Source: Prevotellaceae bacterium
GTDB lineage: Bacteria > Bacteroidota > Bacteroidia > Bacteroidales > Bacteroidaceae
Direction: 5' to 3'
Length of the DNA: 12,719 nt
Assembly: GCA_021204545.1 (NCBI GenBank)
Contig: JAJPZF010000068.1
Location: 1-12,719, forward strand
The notes beneath the pieces were generated by a model. The model saw only the letters and a list, made by a program, of their open reading frames with translations. It was not told where the DNA came from and made no database searches. Below are positions 9,356 to 12,719 of the stretch, piece by piece (within the stretch, counting starts at the first letter, position 1; each line of letters opens with the position of its first letter). Made by a program: the position numbers and the translations under genes.

Positions 9356-9418
9356 CGCGGTAAGCCCCGAAGGGGCTGTACGGGATTCGCTGTGGCGAAC
9401 AATAGCCCCAACGGGGCT
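9273..9418. repeat. REP-like cluster: four copies of the AGCCCCGAAGGGGC palindrome
   Basis: The copies are at 9273-9286 (AGCCGCGACGGGGC, degenerate), 9319-9332 (AGCCCCGAAGGGGC), 9363-9377 (AGCCCCGAAGGGGCT, perfect 6-bp arms) and 9404-9418 (AGCCCCAACGGGGCT, arms intact, loop changed). Successive copies begin 46, 44 and 41 bp apart. A further stem TTCGC/GCGAA (9386-9399) sits between copies three and four. Arms are better conserved than loops, as expected if the folded form matters. Confidence 0.85.
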
Positions 9419-9568
9419 GCACATGGTAGCCGGGGGTTGAGCGTAGCGGAACCCCCAGTAAACGCGACAGCGTTTGTTAGTGCCGAACGCTCGCGCAAGC
9501 GAGAGAAGAGCAGCTTGCTGACTCTTCCGAGCGCAGCCGAGCCTCGCCGTAGGCCAGGCACTGCACAT
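9417..9568. repeat. Multi-hairpin module flanked by exact 8-bp direct repeats (CTGCACAT)
   Basis: CTGCACAT occurs at 9417-9424 and again at 9561-9568, enclosing 136 bp. Within are the hairpin at 9432-9456, AAACGC/GCGTTT (9460-9475), CTCGC-GCAA-GCGAG (9490-9503), GAAGAG/CTCTTC with an inner CAGC/GCTG (9505-9527), GCCT/AGGC (9541-9554), and an outer stem AGTGCC (9479-9484) with GGCACT (9557-9562) closing the last three. The direct repeats could be a target-site duplication of a small non-autonomous element, or part of the repeat unit; no transposase is encoded. Confidence 0.55.
9432..9456. repeat. GGGGGTT...AACCCCC hairpin with GAGCGTAGCGG loop
   Basis: GGGGGTT (9432-9438) pairs perfectly with AACCCCC (9450-9456) around an 11-nt loop containing GCGTAGCG. 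This hairpin, with a loop of the GCGnAGCG type, is a familiar companion of the GCCCC/GGGGC palindromes in Bacteroidetes intergenic repeats. Confidence 0.8.
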
Positions 9569-9587
9569 ACCTGCCACGCCCATTATT

Positions 9588-9614
9588 GCGTTGCTGCCCT
9601 AAGGGTCGCAACGC
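9588..9614 (-). repeat. Nested hairpin just after recQ, possible terminator-like structure
   Basis: GCGTTGC (9588-9594) and GCAACGC (9608-9614) form a perfect 7-bp stem; inside, CCC-TAA-GGG (9597-9605) forms a second stem. It lies 4 nt after the recQ stop codon. It would form in the recQ mRNA, but the bases that follow (AATAATGGGC on the minus strand) lack a T run. An intrinsic terminator is therefore not supported; 3'-end protection or a repeat copy is as likely. Confidence 0.55.
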
Positions 9615-9618
9615 TGTC

Positions 9619-11814
9619 TCAGTTGGCAAGCTCGGAGAGGAACTTTATGCGCACGAGCCTTATCTCCTCTTCGGTATAGACGGCTCCGAGCTCCTCGAGC
9701 GCGGCCTCGATGTCGTCAGTCTCCGACTCGCGGAAATACTCATAAATCTCCCGCACGTCCTCCTCGTCCATCCGTTCACGGATGTAATAGTCGAGGTTGA
9801 TCTTTGTGCCGCTGTTCACTATGGCCTCTATGTCGGTGAGCAGCTCTTCCGGCTCCACCCCGAGAGCGTCAGCCACGTCGTCGAGCATCATCTTCAGGTC
9901 TATCTTCTCTATGATAGTCTTCTTAACGCTCACGGTGTTGGGAAGATTGCGTATGCGCCTGTTGTCGGGGCGCTCTATCTCGTTCTCCTCGCAGTACTTC
10001 CCTATCAGCTCGCAGAACTCCTGCCCGTAGCGTTTCGCCTTGCCCTCGCCCACACCGGGGATGCTGCGCAGCTCGTCGGGCGTGACGGGATAGTATATAG
10101 CCATCGCCTCGAGCGAGGGGTCCTGGAAGACCACGTAGGGAGGCACGTTGTTCCTGTTCGCCACACTTCTGCGCAAGCCCTTGAGCATGGCCATCAGCGT
10201 CTCGTCGAGCACAGCGGGAGCCTCAGGCACTTCCCCTGCGGCTTGCGAGAAGTCGCGGTCCTCTGTTATGAAGAACTCCACGGGCTTACGCAGGAACTCC
10301 CGTCCCTTCGCCGTAAGCGACACCACGCCGTAGTTCTCGACGTCGCCCTTGAGGTAGCCCGCTATCACGGCTTGCCTCAGCAGGGTGTTCCAGAAGCGAC
10401 CCGTATGGCCGTCTACCACCTCGCGGGCGTCGATGTCGTCATACCAGTCTCGCATAGCGAGATACTCGTCGTCTTTTTGGGAGACGGACCGCTGGGGAGT
10501 GCCCATCAGTATCTCTATTATCTGCGTTATCTTTATGCAGTCTCCCTCGTCGTCTACCACGCGCAGAGCCTTGAGCAGTTGCGTCCCCACTTCCTCCGCC
10601 TCAGTGGGATGCAGACAGTTGTCGCAGTTGTGGCAGTTGTCCTGAGAGTACTCCTCCCCGAAGTAGTGCAGCAGCGTCTTTCGGCGGCACAGCGAGGTCT
10701 CGGCGTAAGCGGCGGTCTCCTGTAGCAACTGCTTGCCCACCTCGTGCTCCGACTGCGGTTTGCCGTCGATAAACTTTTCGAGCTTTCGCAAGTCCTTGCG
10801 CTGGTAGAACGCCACGCACAAGCCCTCGCCCCCGTCTCTGCCGGCACGCCCCGTCTCCTGGTAATAGCCCTCGAGGCTCTTGGGGATGTCGTAATGTATG
10901 ACGTACCTTACGTCTGGCTTGTCGATGCCCATGCCGAAGGCTATCGTGGCGCAGATAACGTCGATGCGCTCCATAATGAAGTCGTCCTGCGTGGCGCTGC
11001 GTGTCTGGGCGTCCATCTTGGCGTGGTAGGGGCGGGCGTTGATGCCGTTAAGGCGAAGGAACTCAGCAAGCTCCTCCACTTTCCTTCGGCTGAGGCAGTA
11101 GATTATGCCGCTCTTGCCCTGGTGCTGGCGTATGAACTTCACTATGTCGCGGTCAACGTCCTTCGTCTTGGGCCGCACCTCGTAGTAGAGGTTAGGGCGG
11201 TTGAACGAGCTCTTGAACTCGGCGGCGTCCACGATGCCGAGGCTCTTGAGGATGTCCCTTCTCACCTTGTCCGTGGCGGTGGCTGTGAGAGCTATCACGG
11301 GAGCCCGTCCTATCTCGTCGATGATGGGTCGTATGCGCCGGTACTCGGGGCGGAAGTCGTGTCCCCACTCCGATATGCAGTGCGCCTCGTCGATGGCGTA
11401 GCAGGATATCTTTATCGTCTGGAGGAACGCCACGTTCTCTGCCTTTGTCAGGCTCTCGGGCGCAACGTAGAGCAGCTTCGTGCGCCCGCTCCTCACGTCC
11501 TGCCTCACGTGCTCCACCTCGGGCTTCGAGAGGGAGGAGTTAAGGAAGTGCGCTATGCCGTCGCTCTCGCTCACCATCCTGATGGCGTCCACTTGGTTCT
11601 TCATCAGGGCGATGAGGGGAGAGATGACGATGGCAGTGCCGGGCAGCAGCAGCGCGGGCAGCTGGTAGCAGAGCGACTTGCCTCCGCCCGTGGGCATAAG
11701 CACGAAGGTGTCCCGCCCGGCGAGCACGTTACTTATTATTGCTTCCTGGTCGCCCTTGAATGTGTCGAAGCCGAAGTACCTCTTCAGCTCGCTTTGGAGA
11801 TTGACGGTTGGCAT
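9619..11814 (-). CDS. recQ: ATP-dependent DNA helicase RecQ
   Basis: From the ATG at 11814 the product has 731 residues. Superfamily 2 helicase motifs are all present: YFGFDTFKGDQ at 13-23 (motif 0), MPTGGGKS at 40-47 (Walker A, Lys46), IDEAHCISEWGHDFRPEY at 141-158 (DEAH and aromatic loop), ALTATAT at 175-181, and FGMGIDKP to QETGRAGRDG at 293-328. A zinc site uses Cys376, Cys394, Cys397 and Cys400. The RQC winged helix follows (about 405-515), then an HRDC domain at about 535-615, then a further helical C-terminal region (625-731) typical of Bacteroidota RecQ. RecQ unwinds DNA 3'-5' in recombination and fork repair. The frame is open 36 codons further to 11922, but that extension has no helicase similarity and contains the -7 element, so it is excluded. 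Confidence 0.97.
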   Translation of the reverse strand: MPTVNLQSELKRYFGFDTFKGDQEAIISNVLAGRDTFVLMPTGGGKSLCYQLPALLLPGTAIVISPLIALMKNQVDAIRMVSESDGIAHFLNSSLSKPEVEHVRQDVRSGRTKLLYVAPESLTKAENVAFLQTIKISCYAIDEAHCISEWGHDFRPEYRRIRPIIDEIGRAPVIALTATATDKVRRDILKSLGIVDAAEFKSSFNRPNLYYEVRPKTKDVDRDIVKFIRQHQGKSGIIYCLSRRKVEELAEFLRLNGINARPYHAKMDAQTRSATQDDFIMERIDVICATIAFGMGIDKPDVRYVIHYDIPKSLEGYYQETGRAGRDGGEGLCVAFYQRKDLRKLEKFIDGKPQSEHEVGKQLLQETAAYAETSLCRRKTLLHYFGEEYSQDNCHNCDNCLHPTEAEEVGTQLLKALRVVDDEGDCIKITQIIEILMGTPQRSVSQKDDEYLAMRDWYDDIDAREVVDGHTGRFWNTLLRQAVIAGYLKGDVENYGVVSLTAKGREFLRKPVEFFITEDRDFSQAAGEVPEAPAVLDETLMAMLKGLRRSVANRNNVPPYVVFQDPSLEAMAIYYPVTPDELRSIPGVGEGKAKRYGQEFCELIGKYCEENEIERPDNRRIRNLPNTVSVKKTIIEKIDLKMMLDDVADALGVEPEELLTDIEAIVNSGTKINLDYYIRERMDEEDVREIYEYFRESETDDIEAALEELGAVYTEEEIRLVRIKFLSELAN

Positions 11815-11838
11815 AGTGCTTTCCAAAGGGTTGCCACG

Positions 11839-11846
11839 CAAAGGTA
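11839..11846 (-). promoter_or_regulatory. -7 promoter element of recQ
   Basis: On the minus strand TACCTTTG at 11846-11839 matches TAnnTTTG. Transcription would start near 11832, giving a leader of about 18 nt before the ATG at 11814. No clear TTTG is found at the -33 distance; only a T-rich run at about 11865-11862 is nearby. The element lies inside the longer open frame and argues for the shorter protein. Confidence 0.55.
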
Positions 11847-11925
11847 ATGCAATAATATAAGAAAAGGAAGAGGAGCTTAGTAAAATATCTCTTAAAAGCC
11901 GCACGGGTCTTAGGGCGAGCATAGC

Positions 11926-11956
11926 TTGTCTTAACGGACAGCCTTGCGTATCTTCG
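11926..11956 (+). promoter_or_regulatory. Promoter-like element abutting the transporter start codon
   Basis: TATCTTCG at 11949-11956 differs from TAnnTTTG by one base, and TTG at 11926-11928 lies 20 nt upstream, the right distance for a -33 element. The ATG is only 5 nt beyond the -7 box, so transcription would begin at or within a base or two of the start codon. Confidence 0.4.
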
Positions 11957-11961
11957 CGCCG

Positions 11962-12719
11962 ATGAGCAGCAGAAAAAGCAGGGTGAGGCGCTTTGTCAAG
12001 GACTGGACTTTGCCCTTGGCTATATGTCTGGGCGTGGCTCTCTACCTGCCATTCCGCCTTGTGCCAGCCCTTCGTCCCGTCGCCTTGTGGTATCTGCCCT
12101 ACAACAGCGTCACACTGCCACTTTGCGCATTCGCAGTGTTATACGTCACGTTCTGCAAGGTGGAGCTGCGGCGGCTTCGCCTCAAGCGGTGGCACCTTTG
12201 GCTTGGCATAGGGCAGACGGTGCTTGTGGCTATGGTGATGGCACTGATACTCTGCCTTCACCCAGCGGGGCACAGGCTCGTCTTCCTTGAGGCTACCCTC
12301 GTGTGCGTCATCTCCCCTGGGGCAATGGCGGCAGCAGTAGTCACAGCCAAGCTCGGCGGAAGCCTTGAGGAGATGACCGCCTACACACTGCTCTCCAACC
12401 TCCTTGCCACCGTGCTTATTCCCCTCTGCTTCATCTGCCTGCCCAGCGAGAGCGAAGGCTTCCTCCGCCTCTTCCTCGCCATCCTCTCCAAGGTGAGCGC
12501 AGTGCTATTGCTTCCCCTCGCCTTAGCCTTGCTGACGAAAGCCTTCCTCCCTTCCCTTCACCGTCTTATAACTTCTATAAGAGACCTCAGCTACAACCTC
12601 TGGGCGCTCTCCCTCATCGTGATAACTGGCACGACGGTGATGAACATCCTCGACGCTTGGACAAGCTCCACCCTACGGCTGCTACTCACGATAGCCCTTA
12701 TGGCCATGCTCGTCTGCGC
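11962..12719 (+). CDS. Polytopic membrane transporter, BASS (bile acid:Na+ symporter)-like, 3' end outside window
   Basis: The frame opens at ATG 11962 and runs 252 codons to the right edge without a stop. The short basic N-terminus (SSRKSRVRR) is followed by about eight hydrophobic segments, at roughly 15-32, 44-65, 79-98, 106-128, 138-160, 168-194, 208-228 and 236-252. The segment with SPGAMAAAVVTAKLGGS at 118-134 resembles the broken helix of BASS transporters, where CPGGTASN-type motifs bind Na+ and substrate. I recall similar Bacteroidales proteins annotated only as transporter or bile acid:sodium symporter family. The substrate cannot be read from the sequence. An auxin-efflux-carrier-type permease, which shares the fold, is the main alternative. 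It is transcribed away from recQ. Confidence 0.75.
   Translation, partial: MSSRKSRVRRFVKDWTLPLAICLGVALYLPFRLVPALRPVALWYLPYNSVTLPLCAFAVLYVTFCKVELRRLRLKRWHLWLGIGQTVLVAMVMALILCLHPAGHRLVFLEATLVCVISPGAMAAAVVTAKLGGSLEEMTAYTLLSNLLATVLIPLCFICLPSESEGFLRLFLAILSKVSAVLLLPLALALLTKAFLPSLHRLITSIRDLSYNLWALSLIVITGTTVMNILDAWTSSTLRLLLTIALMAMLVC

Larger units (their letters stand above)
11815..11961. other. 147-bp divergent intergenic region between recQ and transporter
   Basis: It carries the recQ -7 element on the minus strand near its left end and the transporter promoter-like element on the plus strand at its right end, with an A-rich stretch (11850-11890) between. No operator palindrome or further gene is evident. 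Confidence 0.6.

Noticed and set aside
9261..9418. CRISPR-like array because palindromes recur every 41-46 bp
   Set aside because: The repeat is only about 14 bp, the first two intervening stretches resemble each other rather than being unique spacers, there are only four copies, and no cas gene is present.
9248..9679. Short open frames within the repeat region on both strands
   Set aside because: They are translations of palindromic repeats (Arg/Pro/Ala/Gly-rich) without starts, conservation signals or domains; similar frames arise wherever these repeats occur.
9586..11847. Two long plus-strand open frames (9586-10725 and 10744-11847)
   Set aside because: Both are mirror frames of recQ, whose helicase motifs are continuous on the minus strand; the plus-strand translations are low-complexity Leu/Val/His sequence.

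Overview
The window looks like a chromosomal segment from a Bacteroidales bacterium, probably Prevotella-like and fairly GC-rich. Three things point there. The gene content and order (OmpA-like barrel protein, mutL, small membrane protein, OstA-like protein, two parvulin-type foldases, guaB, recQ, BASS-like permease) resemble what I recall of this order. Several genes have -7 elements of the Bacteroidetes type TAnnTTTG. The guaB-recQ gap carries the GC-rich palindromic repeats common in this phylum. I cannot fix the species from sequence alone.

Layout. (1) 2-814, minus strand: 5' part of an outer-membrane beta-barrel protein with a periplasmic coiled coil, cut by the window edge, with its own promoter near 882-915. 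(2) 964-7656, minus strand: a compact cluster read in the order parvulin foldase, SurA-like foldase, OstA/LptA-like protein, 97-aa membrane protein, mutL. Gaps are 13, 0, -62 (overlap) and 4 nt, so translational coupling is likely. guaB (7681-9159) lies 24 nt upstream of the first foldase and has a -7 element, so guaB may lead the whole transcript. (3) 9160-9618: 459 bp with no credible gene but dense repeats. There are four copies of a 14-15 bp palindrome, a GGGGGTT/AACCCCC hairpin, and a multi-hairpin module bounded by an exact 8-bp direct repeat. (4) 9619-11814, minus strand: recQ, whose real start is internal to the longest open frame. (5) 11962 to the right edge, plus strand: a polytopic BASS-like transporter, divergent from recQ, whose promoter-like element sits almost on the start codon.

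Functionally the cluster mixes envelope biogenesis (two periplasmic foldases and an OstA-like protein plausibly tied to LPS transport) with nucleotide supply (IMP dehydrogenase) and genome maintenance (MutL; RecQ upstream). No defence island, prophage, CRISPR array, integrase or biosynthetic cluster is visible. The segment is mostly conserved housekeeping sequence. The least explained part is the repeat-rich gap at 9230-9614; the most notable protein-level point is a MutL whose endonuclease residues are all replaced.
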